From: Sarcodiotheca gaudichaudii | Lineage: Eukaryota > Rhodophyta > Florideophyceae > Gigartinales > Solieriaceae | NCBI GenBank assembly: GCA_032355985.1 | Contig: JAUKVZ010000001.1 | Span: forward strand, 834,344 to 898,343 | DNA: 64,000 nucleotides | Direction: 5' to 3' | In this document: positions 28,012 to 37,413 of the stretch, one piece after another | How positions within the stretch are numbered: the stretch's first letter is position 1 | Layout of the letters: each line of letters begins with the position of its first letter | The notes under the pieces: generated by a model | Database searches by the model: none | What the model was told of the DNA's origin: nothing | What the model saw: the letters and a program-made list of their open reading frames with translations, nothing else | Program-made: the position numbers and the translations under genes

Positions 28012-28602
28012 TCAATCCTTGCTGCGTTGTGCGCCGGGAACCCACAAAACATCGGCGGCGCCGCCATCATTGGCCACCCGAGCGAGCACGAAGAGCAGAT
28101 CGCTGAGCCGATTGAGATAGCGAAGCGTGATGGGATTTGTCGTATCCGGCGCGTCCGCCAGCAGCGCTGAGACGGATCGCTCGGCCCGGCGAACCACCGT
28201 TCGCGCCAAATGAAGCCTTGCGGACAACTCACTGCCGCCGGGAAGGATGAATGATGTCAACGCCCCAAGCGGCTTGTTGTACTGATCAATCAAAGTCTCG
28301 AGGCGCACGACCTGCTCATCGATGATGCGCAGTCGCTCCTGGGGCTTCTCATCATCAGTCTGCGGCACACACAGATCGGCGCCCACGTCAAAGAGCTCGT
28401 TCTGAATAGTCTTGAGCGCCGGCGCCAGGGCATGGTTCGCTCGATCCGCTTCGGCCACGGCGAGTCCGATGGCCGCATTCGCCTCATCCACATCGCCATA
28501 GGCCGCGACGCGCAACGACGCCTTCGGTGTCTCGGCGCCATCGCCAAGCTGCGTCATGCCGGCGTCGCCCCGGCGCGTATAGATCTTCGTGAGTTTGACC
28601 AC
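28012..28602 (-). CDS. Cob(I)yrinic acid a,c-diamide adenosyltransferase (PduO type)
   Basis: PduO-type adenosyltransferases attach the adenosyl group of ATP to cob(I)alamin, making coenzyme B12. The hallmark N-terminus KLTKIYTRRGDAGMTQL binds ATP, and RTVVRRAERSV and LRYLNRLSDLLFVLAR belong to the five-helix bundle active site. I start at GTG 28602, with AAGGAT six bases upstream, which puts the ATP motif at the N-terminus as usual (196 residues). The frame is open to 28656. No cobalamin riboswitch was recognised nearby. Confidence 0.92.
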   Translation of the reverse strand: MVKLTKIYTRRGDAGMTQLGDGAETPKASLRVAAYGDVDEANAAIGLAVAEADRANHALAPALKTIQNELFDVGADLCVPQTDDEKPQERLRIIDEQVVRLETLIDQYNKPLGALTSFILPGGSELSARLHLARTVVRRAERSVSALLADAPDTTNPITLRYLNRLSDLLFVLARVANDGGAADVLWVPGAQRSKD

Positions 28603-28666
28603 GGCATCCTTCCGAGATGGGCCCTTTCGGGCGCTGGCGTGCGACAGCATGACCATATCAAAAGCA

Positions 28667-28692
28667 GAAGCCGCCTCGATTGAGACGGCTTC
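28667..28692 (-). terminator. Second hairpin downstream of fusA
   Basis: GAAGCCG (28667-28673) pairs with CGGCTTC (28686-28692), with an inner CTC/GAG pair around loop GATT. In the leftward direction the stem is followed by a short T-rich stretch. Confidence 0.55.
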
Positions 28693-28706
28693 AGCGGAGG
28701 ATCGAA

Positions 28707-28731
28707 AACTGAACTCGTTTGGGATTCAGTT
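28707..28731 (-). terminator. First hairpin downstream of fusA
   Basis: AACTGAA (28707-28713) and TTCAGTT (28725-28731) form a seven-base stem with an 11-base loop, 24 bases after the fusA stop. In the leftward direction the message continues TTC, so the U-run is short. Confidence 0.45.
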
Positions 28732-28754
28732 CCCGGAAGATTGGCTTGTGGGCG

Positions 28755-30599
28755 TCAGACCGCCTCGATGACTTCCTTGGCGAGGTTCGGAGGCAGCGGG
28801 CGGTACTCCAGCGGCTCCATGACGGAACTGGCCCGTCCCTGCGTCAGGCTTCGAAGGGTCGTGACGTATCCGAACATCTCGGACAACGGAACCTCGGACG
28901 TGATGATGTGCGTCACGCCGCGCTCTTCCGTGCCCATGATGAGGCCGCGACGGCTGCTCAGATCGCCCGTGACGGCGCCGACAAAGTCGGAGGGTGTCGT
29001 GACGACGACCTTCATGATCGGCTCCAGCAGCGTCGGCTTGGCCTTCTGACAGGCGTCCAGCAGGGCAAGACGTCCCGCCTGCTCGAATGCGACCTGCGAG
29101 GAGTCAACCGGGTGGTAGGAGCCGTCGACCAGCGTCACCTTGACGTTGATCAGCGGATAGCCCGCCATGACACCGGAGAGCGCCGTCTGACGCACACCGA
29201 CTTCGACTGAGGGGATGAACTCCTTGGGAATCGCGCCGCCGACGATCTTGCTCTCGAAGGCGAGGGAGTCCTGGAACTTGACTTCATCCTCTTCGGCCTG
29301 GGCCGCGGTGTAGGGCTCGATGTTGATGGTGACGTCGCCGAACTGACCGCGACCGCCCGTCTGCTTGACGAACTTGCCGCGAACTTCGTTAGCGGCGCCG
29401 GCGATCGTTTCGCGATAGGAGACGCGCGGCTTGCCGACTTCGACATCAACCTTCATGTCGCGGACGAGCTTGTTCTTGATGATTTCGAGATGAAGCTCAC
29501 CCATGCCGGCGATGATCGTCTGTCCGGTCTCATCGTCGTACTGCGCCCGGAAGGAGGGATCCTCGCGACGAATCGTCGTCAGGGCCTCACCAAGCTTGCG
29601 CTTGTCGTCTGATGTACGCGGCTCGATGGACATCGAGATCACCGGCTCGGGGAAGGTCATCTGCTCGAGAATGACCGGCTGATCGGAGTCGCAGAGCGTG
29701 TCGCCGGTGCCCGAGTTCTTCAGGCCGACAATCGCGACGATGGCGCCCGCGGTCGCCTTCTCCAGCGGAATCCGCTCCTTGGCGTGCATCTCGAAGATGC
29801 GGCTGATGATTTCGCGCTTGCCGTTGGAGGAGTTGAGGACGCGCGAGCCCTTCTCAAGCGTGCCGGAGTAAATGCGGCAGTAGCTCAGGTCGCCGTGCGA
29901 ATCGCTGACAACCTTGAAGACCAGCGCCGAGAACGGCGTGTCCGGCTTGTTGTCTCGTGCGATTTCGACTTCCGGATCCTTCGGATCAATGCCGACGACC
30001 GGAGGCACGTCATGCGGCGAAGGCAGGTAATCGATGACGCCGTTGAGCAGGCGCTGCACGCCGATGTTCTTCAGGGCTGAGCCGCAGAAGACGGCGACGC
30101 ACTCATGCGTCAGGACGCCGGCGCGGATCGCACGGCGGATGTCCGCGTCGTTCACGCTGCTCTCGTCCTCGAGGTACTTCTCCATCAGCTCTTCGTCGAG
30201 CTCGGCGGCCTTCTCGATGAGCTCATGCCGCCAGAGTTCGGCCGTCTCGACCATCTCTGCGGGGATGTCGCGCTCTTCGACCTTGGCGCCGAGTTCGGAG
30301 GAGTCGAAGTAGTACGCCCGCATGTTCACGAGGTCGACGAGACCCTCGAAGGTTTCACCCTCGCCGATCGGATACTGCACGGCGATGGGATTGGCGCCGA
30401 GGCGCTCCTTGATCGTGCGGAAGCTGAACTCGAAGTTGGCGCCGAGCTTGTCCATCTTGTTGATGAAGCACAGTCTCGGAACCTCGTAGCGATCGGCCTG
30501 TCTCCAGACGGTTTCGGACTGGGCTTCCACGCCCTCCTTGCCGTCGAAGACCGCCACGGCGCCATCGAGGACGCGAAGCGAACGCTCGACCTCGACGGT

Positions 30600-30632
<33 letters not shown>

Positions 30633-30863
30633 GACCATGTAGTCGACGCCGTCGTAGATCCACGGACAGGTCGTCGCGGCAGACTGGATGGTGATGCCGC
30701 GCTGCTGCTCCTCTTCGAGGAAGTCCATGGTCGCGGTGCCTTCGTGGACCTCGCCCATCTTGTAGTTCTTACCTGTGTAGTACAGGATGCGCTCTGTGAC
30801 GGTGGTCTTTCCGGCGTCGATGTGAGCACAGACGCCGATGTTGCGAAGTTTGGCAAGGTCCAT
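28755..30863 (-). CDS. fusA: Translation elongation factor G
   Basis: EF-G is the GTPase that translocates tRNAs and mRNA on the ribosome. G motifs are [17 protein letters not shown] and NKMDK. The domain order continues with [22 protein letters not shown] and the C-terminal [18 protein letters not shown] typical of EF-G. Start ATG 30863 ([10 protein letters not shown]) gives 702 residues; the frame is open to 30941 without homology. It is not in a str operon: no rpsL, rpsG or tuf lies beside it. A long leader lies upstream and two hairpins lie downstream. Confidence 0.96.
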
Positions 30864-31317
30864 GGTTCGAGTCCTGAACGTTTCGGGGCGAATGGAGGTG
30901 GTCCTGGGGCGGCGATGCTCTGACGCCATCACCGCCATCACGAATGCTGAAGGCTTGATCTCGGGAAGGTCCGGACCGATGACATCAGCCGCGGCGCTTC
31001 ACTCGATTCTGGTTCTTTTCTTTCGACTTCCCGGACGCGGAACATGTGTTCCTGAGGAAAGAGTCCGGTGAGTTCTTCGGTTCCGCTCCGGCCTGCGACG
31101 TCGCCGTCGCCAGCGGGCGGATCGGCTCAGTGCGGGCCGGAGTCGTCGTCTGATTCGATCGACTCCATGGCGACGCTCCTCAACTGATTGGCTCATGCGG
31201 CGGCGGGCTCATCTGCCCTGGACGCACCACATGCGAACAACCCCCGACCGGGGTTGAGGCGACATGCTAGCCGTTTCCTGCCGCTGGTCAAGCGCCGAGC
31301 CGGATCTGGAATTAAGA
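30864..31317. other. Long non-coding region upstream of fusA
   Basis: No family-like gene is seen. On the leftward strand there is a 13-residue ORF (31127-31168) with GAGGAG at a good distance, and a GAAC-N4-GTTC palindrome (31039-31052). Both lie in what would be the fusA leader or promoter. Their roles are uncertain. Confidence 0.4.
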
Positions 31318-31345
31318 AAGCCCCACCCGATATCGGGCAGGGCTT
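31318..31345 (-). terminator. Intrinsic terminator of the prolyl oligopeptidase gene
   Basis: AAGCCC (31318-31323) pairs with GGGCTT (31340-31345), enclosing the perfect palindrome CCCGATATCGGG (31326-31337). A T-rich run (TTTCTTAATT) follows in the leftward direction, 34 bases after the stop at 31379. Confidence 0.75.
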
Positions 31346-31378
31346 CGTGAAATCTTTCCCGGTCCGTGGGCCGGTTCG

Positions 31379-33556
31379 TCAGTTGTTCTCGCCCATTCTC
31401 AGGACGTGATACATGAAGGCCATCTCGTCCGTGGCCTCCTCGATCTTCTTCGTGATGGGCTTGCCGGCGCCGTGGCCCGCCTTGGTCTCGATCCGGATCA
31501 GGATCGGATTGTCGCAGCTCTGGGCCGCCTGGAGCGTCGCGGCGTACTTGAAGCTGTGGGCGGGCACGACTCGATCGTCGTGGTCCGCCGTCACGATGAA
31601 CGTGGGCGGATAGCACGTGTCAGGCTTGATGTTGTGGATGGGCGAGTAGCTGAGCAGGTTGCGGAAGTGATCTTCCTCGTCCGGCGAGCCGTAGTCGCTC
31701 GTCCAGGCCCAGCCGATCGTGAACTTGTGGAACCTGAGCATGTCCATGACGCCCACGCCCGGCAGGCAGGCGCCGAAGAGATCGGGTCGCTGATTCATCA
31801 CCGCGCCGACCAGCAGGCCGCCGTTGGAGCGGCCTCCGATCGCCAGCTTGGGCGTGCTGGTGTAGCCCTCGTCGATGAGATACTCACCGGCGGCGATGAA
31901 GTCATCGAAGACGTTCTGCTTGTTGAGCAGCTTCCCGTCGTCGTGCCAGGCCTTGCCGTACTCGCCGCCGCCGCGAAGGTTGGCGACCGCATGGATCCCC
32001 CCCATTTCCATCCAGACGAGCGATCGGACGCTGAAGCTTGGCGTGAGCGCGATATTGAATCCGCCGTAGCCGTAGAGGTACGTCGGATTGGAACCATCCA
32101 TCTTCAGCCCGCGCTTGTGCGTGATGAACATGGGAATGCGCGTGCCATCTTTGGACGTGTAGAAGACCTGCTTCGTCACGTAGTCACTTGGGTTGAACTC
32201 AACCTCGGGCTCGCGAATCAACTCGACGTCCTGCTCATCGATATCGAATCGATAGATCGTGGAGGGCGTCGTGTAGCCGGTGAAGCTGAAGAATGTCTCG
32301 TCATACTCCCGCTCGCCGCGGAATCCGTAAACGGAACCCACACCCGGCAGATCCACCTCACTGATGAGATCGCCATCAAGGTCGAACATGCGAACCTTCG
32401 TGTGCGCATCTTCCAGATACGAGGCAAAGAACCGATTTCCCACGATGTCCACGCTTCGCAGGGCAAACTCGGACTCGGGGATCACATCGCGCCAGGCGCT
32501 TCTGTGCGGCTCGTTGATATCGATCGCAATGACGCGGCTGTTGGGCGCATCCAGATCAGTCTCGAAATAAAACACATCCCCGACGTTGTCGATGAATGAA
32601 TACTGAGCGTCAAACTCATCGAGCAGACGCACGGGCGAGGCGCCCGCATCATCAAGCGGCAGGTAGTACACGCCATTCTTACGCGACGTTCCTTCCCAGA
32701 CGCCGATCACGAGGTGCTCGCCGTCGTCCGTCACCTCACCGGCGAATCCGCGCGTCTTGTTCTGCGGATCGCGGAAGATCAGTTCGTCGCTTGATTGCGG
32801 CGTGCCAAGCTCGTGATACATCAGCTGATGATTGAAGTTCGCATCTTCGTGCTTGGCGCCGGGCTCGGGCTCCGGGTAGCGGCTGTAGTAGAACCCCTCG
32901 CCATCCGGCGACCATGATGCCCCGGTGAACTTCGCCCACTCGATGCGATCGGGCAGATCGCGCCCCGTGCGCAGATCACGCACACGAAACTCCACCCAGT
33001 CCGAGCCGGCGCTCTGAACGCCGTATGCGATGTAGCGACCATCTTCGCTGACGGAATAGCTGCTCAGCGCATCGGTGCCATCCAATGAGAACTTGTTCGG
33101 ATCGAGCGCGACGACGGGCGTCGATTCAAGTGAATCGGTCGCATAAATGACGCTCTGATTCTGCAGGCCGTCGTTGCGGCTGAAGAAGTACCGTCCGCCT
33201 TCCTTGAAGGGAACGCCCTGGCGCTCGTAGTTCCAGAGTTCCGTCAGGCGATCCTTGATCATCTGACGCTGCGGAATCTCATCGAGGTAACCGAAGGTGA
33301 TCCGATTCTCGCGCTCGATCCAGATACGCGTCGCCGCGCCATCCGGATCCTCGAGCCAGCGGTAGGGATCGTCGATGACGACGCCAAACATCTCGTCCTT
33401 CTGGTCGACGGTCATCGCGCGCGGATATTCGATGTGCTCGCCGATCGGCTTTGCATTCCGATCGTGCTTCGAAGCGGTCGCCGCACCAGATGAGGCGCAC
33501 GACGCGAGCGTCATGGCGCACAGCGTGAGGCCGGAAAGCGTCAGGGTCATTCGCAT
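31379..33556 (-). CDS. Prolyl oligopeptidase (S9A) lipoprotein
   Basis: S9A serine peptidases cut short proline-containing peptides, with access gated by a seven-bladed propeller. The catalytic Ser is in GGRSNGGLLVG, the Asp in TADHDDRVVP, and the His in KAGHGAG. The N-terminal DDPYRWLED motif is diagnostic of prolyl endopeptidases. Start ATG 33556 has AAGGAG seven bases upstream and yields 725 residues with lipobox LASC at 17-20, so the enzyme is a periplasmic lipoprotein rather than cytoplasmic. It ends in its own terminator and probably serves extracellular peptide use. Confidence 0.92.
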   Translation of the reverse strand: MRMTLTLSGLTLCAMTLASCASSGAATASKHDRNAKPIGEHIEYPRAMTVDQKDEMFGVVIDDPYRWLEDPDGAATRIWIERENRITFGYLDEIPQRQMIKDRLTELWNYERQGVPFKEGGRYFFSRNDGLQNQSVIYATDSLESTPVVALDPNKFSLDGTDALSSYSVSEDGRYIAYGVQSAGSDWVEFRVRDLRTGRDLPDRIEWAKFTGASWSPDGEGFYYSRYPEPEPGAKHEDANFNHQLMYHELGTPQSSDELIFRDPQNKTRGFAGEVTDDGEHLVIGVWEGTSRKNGVYYLPLDDAGASPVRLLDEFDAQYSFIDNVGDVFYFETDLDAPNSRVIAIDINEPHRSAWRDVIPESEFALRSVDIVGNRFFASYLEDAHTKVRMFDLDGDLISEVDLPGVGSVYGFRGEREYDETFFSFTGYTTPSTIYRFDIDEQDVELIREPEVEFNPSDYVTKQVFYTSKDGTRIPMFITHKRGLKMDGSNPTYLYGYGGFNIALTPSFSVRSLVWMEMGGIHAVANLRGGGEYGKAWHDDGKLLNKQNVFDDFIAAGEYLIDEGYTSTPKLAIGGRSNGGLLVGAVMNQRPDLFGACLPGVGVMDMLRFHKFTIGWAWTSDYGSPDEEDHFRNLLSYSPIHNIKPDTCYPPTFIVTADHDDRVVPAHSFKYAATLQAAQSCDNPILIRIETKAGHGAGKPITKKIEEATDEMAFMYHVLRMGENN

Positions 33557-33669
33557 GGTCTTCTCCTTCGAGATTTTTCGCAGGCGCACGACGACGCCAG
33601 GACGCCATGCGAGGGGAATCCAGTGTAGCAGGACAAGGCGAATTGCAGGGAATCGGCGGCCGGTGCGCG

Positions 33670-34647
33670 CTACTGCACGAGGCCCTTGGTAAGCCGCATG
33701 AACGCCGTTTCGAGATTGACGGCCTCTTCGGCGAAGTGCGTGATGCGGAAGCCGGCGTTGACCAGTCGATTGGGAATATCCATGTGCGACTCGCCGGCGC
33801 TTTCATCCAGCGCGACATGAATGACCTTGTCCGCCGCGTAGGAAGCATGGCCGTTGCTTGCGTCATCCTCGGCGCCGATGGTCACGCTCGCCACGCCCGG
33901 CGCTTGTTCGAGCAGCCGTGCCGCATCACCCGTGCGATCGCTGACGGCGATCTGATACACGCGTCCCATCTGGGCTCGCCTGAGCACATCGCGGACGGAT
34001 CCCTGGAAGAGCAGCTCGCCGCGTTCGATGATGCCGACGCTGCTGCACAGCTCCGCAAGCTCATGCAGGATGTGACTCGAAATGAGAATCGTCTTGCCCA
34101 TCCGGCGAAGCTCTTTCAGCAGCTCTCGAATCTCAATACGCGCTCGCGGATCAAGCCCTGAAGCGGGCTCATCCATCAGCAGAACTTTGGGATCGTGGAG
34201 AAGCACGCGCGCGACGCTCAGGCGCTGCTGCATGCCGCGGCTCAGCGAGTTCACCTCCGCATCATGCTTGTACGCAAGATCGGTCAGCTCGAGCACATCG
34301 GAGACCACGCGCTTGCGCTGGGCGCCATGGATATTGAACGCCGCGGCGAAGAACTCCAGGTATTCCGTCACGACCATGTCTTCATACGCGCCCATGAAAT
34401 CGGGCACGTAGCCGATGATCGGACGAATCTGACGATTCTGATAGCCGACCGTCAGGCCGTTGATCATCGCCTGGCCCGACGATGGGCGGAGCAACGTGGC
34501 GAGGATCTTGATGGTTGTGGTCTTGCCGGCGCCATTGGGGCCAATGAAGCCGAAGCACTCCCCCTCCTCAATCTTGAGGTTGAGACTCTTGAGCGCCTCA
34601 AAGGAGTCGTACCGCTTCGTCAGATTAATCGTTTCAATCATCGCCAT
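33670..34647 (-). CDS. ABC transporter ATP-binding protein (NatA/CcmA type)
   Basis: A 325-residue ATPase subunit with Walker A GFIGPNGAGKTT, signature LSRGMQQRLSVARVL, Walker B VLLMDEPASGLDP and switch histidine ILISSHIL. A C-terminal ~100-residue domain is typical of the NatA/GldA group. Its start overlaps the end of the upstream 790-residue protein (stop at 34634), so the two are translationally coupled. A second in-frame ATG lies at 34641. No permease gene is adjacent: the next leftward gene is the peptidase. The transported substrate is unknown. Confidence 0.88.
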   Translation of the reverse strand: MAMIETINLTKRYDSFEALKSLNLKIEEGECFGFIGPNGAGKTTTIKILATLLRPSSGQAMINGLTVGYQNRQIRPIIGYVPDFMGAYEDMVVTEYLEFFAAAFNIHGAQRKRVVSDVLELTDLAYKHDAEVNSLSRGMQQRLSVARVLLHDPKVLLMDEPASGLDPRARIEIRELLKELRRMGKTILISSHILHELAELCSSVGIIERGELLFQGSVRDVLRRAQMGRVYQIAVSDRTGDAARLLEQAPGVASVTIGAEDDASNGHASYAADKVIHVALDESAGESHMDIPNRLVNAGFRITHFAEEAVNLETAFMRLTKGLVQ

Positions 34648-37006
34648 CGGCGGGCAATGTACCTTGCTCGTCGCGCGGCGGCGTCAATGGGCGCGGCGCC
34701 AACGGATAGACCCAGCGAATGATGGTTCGCCCGCTCGTGTCGAGCGCTTCACCATCAACGAAGAAGGGCGTCGGCGTCGGCGCATTTTCGACCTGCCCGA
34801 CGATGATCAGACAGGGTTCCGTGAACCATCGTCCCAGATCCCAGCCGTGCGAAACGCGTCGCTGCAGCAGCACCTTGGCGCCTTCGTGGGACGTCCAGTC
34901 CGGCTGCGCAAGCATGGATGCCCAGGCGAGGGACTGGAAGTTCCGGGGCGCATCACTCATGTCGAATGACTGCTGGGTGATATCCACGCCGCCGATACGC
35001 GATGTGCGCCGTCCGAGGCCGTCGAAAAATCGCTCGCCGAGCGTCTGCCGTGAGGTCTCGCTGAGATCATCGAGCTTCAGCACTGAGCCCGGCGCCCAGG
35101 TGCGCACGCCCCATGCATAAGACTCTGCCAGCATCGGGCCGCCATGACGAAGCTTCGTATACGGCTTGAGACGTTTGACGAGCACGATCTCGACGTTCTT
35201 CAGATCATCAGGCAGTTCGTGCATCACCTCGCCGTGCAATCTGCCGGCGTCGTCGATCCAGATGTCGCCATTGATGGCTCGCGGCAAGCGCCATCGAGCG
35301 CCGCCCAGCCAGTCCGCCTGGAACTGCTTCGCCGTTGAGCGCGTCGGCACGATGATGCGATCAGGCTTGACCGCCGACACGACATACTCGCGCGGATCGG
35401 GGAAGCGGCGACTGACAGTGTTGGTCGGATCCTCCCAGCTGCTTAGCGCATTGGTCCAGTCATCGACGGCGCTGTCCCCGCCAACCTGCACCTCCTGCTC
35501 ACCATACGTCGGCAGCAGAATGCTGATCCACGTGCGCGTGCGCACGAGATCCTGTCCGGCGACTGCATCGAGGAATGTGAGATGGCGGCCATCGGTCGAA
35601 GCCGGCTTGAGCGCAGTCGCGCCGCCCCAGGCCAGCGCGGTGAAGACTCCGGTGATGGCGACGAAGACGACCCACGCGTGCTGCTGCTTGCCGCGAAGTT
35701 TGAGAAGGCTGAAGCTTCCCGGCCCGGCCAGCGCCCAGTAGGCGATGAACACGATCAGCGCCAGCAACACGCCGACGCCGGCCTTGCCCTTCATGCTGAT
35801 CGCGCCGGGCACGCTGACATCCAGAATGTTTGCGATGCGCGATCGAAAATCAGCGCCTTCATTCTGTGCGAGATCCTGCATCTCCGGTAGCGAAAGCACA
35901 TCAAATCGCTTGCCGAGGATGCGATGCCAGAACTCCTGCGCATCGATGCGGCCGGTCAATCTCGGATCGGCAAGATCGAATCCGACGAGCGTCACCGCGC
36001 CACTGCCAAGCAGCCGGCGAACGACCAGATCCTCAAAGCCCGGGCCCTGCAGGATGACGCGCGCCGCATCCGGCGCAGCGTCCGGCTTCGGCTCGAGCAC
36101 ATGTATGACCGCTTCATCGGGAAGCCGGCGCAGCTCAGAATCCATCAGCATGCGCCTGTAGTTCGCGATATCCACGCCTTCGACGCGCCTGGCGTTCACT
36201 TCCGGCAGCAGATCGGCGATCGGATTGCCACGTACGGCAAACCAGGATCCACCCGTCGGAGGCACGCTGATCACCAGATGCCCGCCGCGCAGCACCCACT
36301 CGCGCAAGGCAGCCGCGGCGTCCGATGTCAGATTCGTCGGCTGCCCGCCGGACCAGAAGATCGTCTCGAACTGGGCAAGCCCGAGCCAGGTGTCAGGGAG
36401 CGTCTCCGGCGCCAGATCAGAGATGACGCGGATCAACTCGTGCGATGTCGGGGACCAGTCGTATCCCTTGGCGCGCGTTGAGTATGAATCCAGCCCAGCT
36501 TCCTGCCGCCCGATCACGCCGATCATCGGTTCGATCGAACGCACGAGATTCACGGGCTGAATCCACGCGGTGCTGATGCGCCGGCCGACGCGCAGCCCCG
36601 TTCCGCCTTCCGATGCTTCAAAGAGCGCGAACTCGTATGTGCTGTTGACATCCGCATTGTGCGGCAGGCGGAAGTACATCCACACAAGCTGCCGCCGACC
36701 CGGATTGAGCGTCACCGCCCGCTCCACCATGGCCAGATCGCCATCGGCGTCCGGCAGAAGAAGCCGGATGATCGCGGCTCGGACGCGGCTGCCTCGATCG
36801 ATCAAGGCCAGTCGCACACCCACCCACTCCCCGGGTCGGGCGTGATTGCCCACGCCAAACTGCTCGACGCCAATTTCGACTTCGCCGGCGGAAATCGAGT
36901 CCGGCGCACGATCAGCCTGCGCCAAAGCCCCTGAGGCCCCGAAAAGGCTCCAGATCAGGACGGCGGCCAGCAATCGAAGGGTGGAGGGAATCGCTCGTGC
37001 GGGCAT
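34634..37006 (-). CDS. Large exported membrane protein with GATase-like domain, partner of ABC ATPase
   Basis: I do not recognise a named family. The 790-residue protein has a signal peptide (1-30, ending GALAQA) and a beta-sandwich-like N-terminal region. Residues ~160-350 resemble the class I glutamine-amidotransferase-like fold seen in exported auxiliary proteins (ETIFWSGGQPTNLT, REWVLRGGHLVISVPPTG). Two membrane segments follow (about 409-427 and 443-465), then a ~320-residue C-terminal domain. Coupling to the ATPase suggests an accessory or atypical membrane subunit of an export system, comparable in outline to gliding-type GldG auxiliary proteins. That comparison is inference. Confidence 0.6.
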   Translation of the reverse strand: MPARAIPSTLRLLAAVLIWSLFGASGALAQADRAPDSISAGEVEIGVEQFGVGNHARPGEWVGVRLALIDRGSRVRAAIIRLLLPDADGDLAMVERAVTLNPGRRQLVWMYFRLPHNADVNSTYEFALFEASEGGTGLRVGRRISTAWIQPVNLVRSIEPMIGVIGRQEAGLDSYSTRAKGYDWSPTSHELIRVISDLAPETLPDTWLGLAQFETIFWSGGQPTNLTSDAAAALREWVLRGGHLVISVPPTGGSWFAVRGNPIADLLPEVNARRVEGVDIANYRRMLMDSELRRLPDEAVIHVLEPKPDAAPDAARVILQGPGFEDLVVRRLLGSGAVTLVGFDLADPRLTGRIDAQEFWHRILGKRFDVLSLPEMQDLAQNEGADFRSRIANILDVSVPGAISMKGKAGVGVLLALIVFIAYWALAGPGSFSLLKLRGKQQHAWVVFVAITGVFTALAWGGATALKPASTDGRHLTFLDAVAGQDLVRTRTWISILLPTYGEQEVQVGGDSAVDDWTNALSSWEDPTNTVSRRFPDPREYVVSAVKPDRIIVPTRSTAKQFQADWLGGARWRLPRAINGDIWIDDAGRLHGEVMHELPDDLKNVEIVLVKRLKPYTKLRHGGPMLAESYAWGVRTWAPGSVLKLDDLSETSRQTLGERFFDGLGRRTSRIGGVDITQQSFDMSDAPRNFQSLAWASMLAQPDWTSHEGAKVLLQRRVSHGWDLGRWFTEPCLIIVGQVENAPTPTPFFVDGEALDTSGRTIIRWVYPLAPRPLTPPRDEQGTLPADGDD

Positions 37007-37069
37007 CGGGACATTCTAGACCCAAGCGGGCCCCTCAAGTCGCCCCGGCTCCGGGCCGATCCGCCATGC

Positions 37070-37366
37070 GTGAGCGCACTTCCCCTACTGGCACTGTGGA
37101 CTATTGCCGGCCTGATGGCCCTCGGCGCGATCTGTGTGCTGTATCCGCTGGCGATCCTCGTCCGCAATGTGACGGCCATCGCCGAGCTGCGCCGGGATGC
37201 TCAGAAACTGAGGGAACGCTACGAGGCGCACGTTCGCGCCCTTCGCGGCGAGTACGACGATGCCGTGCCCGCCGAAGATTGCCAGTTCGATGATGGCTTC
37301 GACGTCGACATCATTGATGACGATGGCCTGGTCGTGCCGAACCGCCCGCTCATCAACGCGAACTAA
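37070..37366 (+). CDS. Small single-pass membrane protein with acidic tail
   Basis: A 98-residue protein starting at GTG 37070. Residues 3-31 form a hydrophobic anchor. A charged helical stretch follows (LRRDAQKLRERYEAHVRALR), then a very acidic tail rich in Asp (DDAVPAEDCQFDDGFDVDIIDDDG). It resembles unrecognised planctomycete membrane-linked small proteins rather than a known family. It is divergent from the 790-residue exported protein, with 63 bases between them. Confidence comes from its composition and anchored-coil layout. Confidence 0.5.
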   Translation: MSALPLLALWTIAGLMALGAICVLYPLAILVRNVTAIAELRRDAQKLRERYEAHVRALRGEYDDAVPAEDCQFDDGFDVDIIDDDGLVVPNRPLINAN

Positions 37367-37413
37367 GAACCACTGGTATCCGAAGATCCACCGCTGGTGG
37401 TCGTGCGGCCTGA

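Noticed and set aside
30999-31196. 65-codon Arg-rich frame upstream of fusA
   Set aside because: It is almost pure Arg/Ser with no signal, anchor or conserved motif. The shorter ORF in another phase has the better ribosome site.
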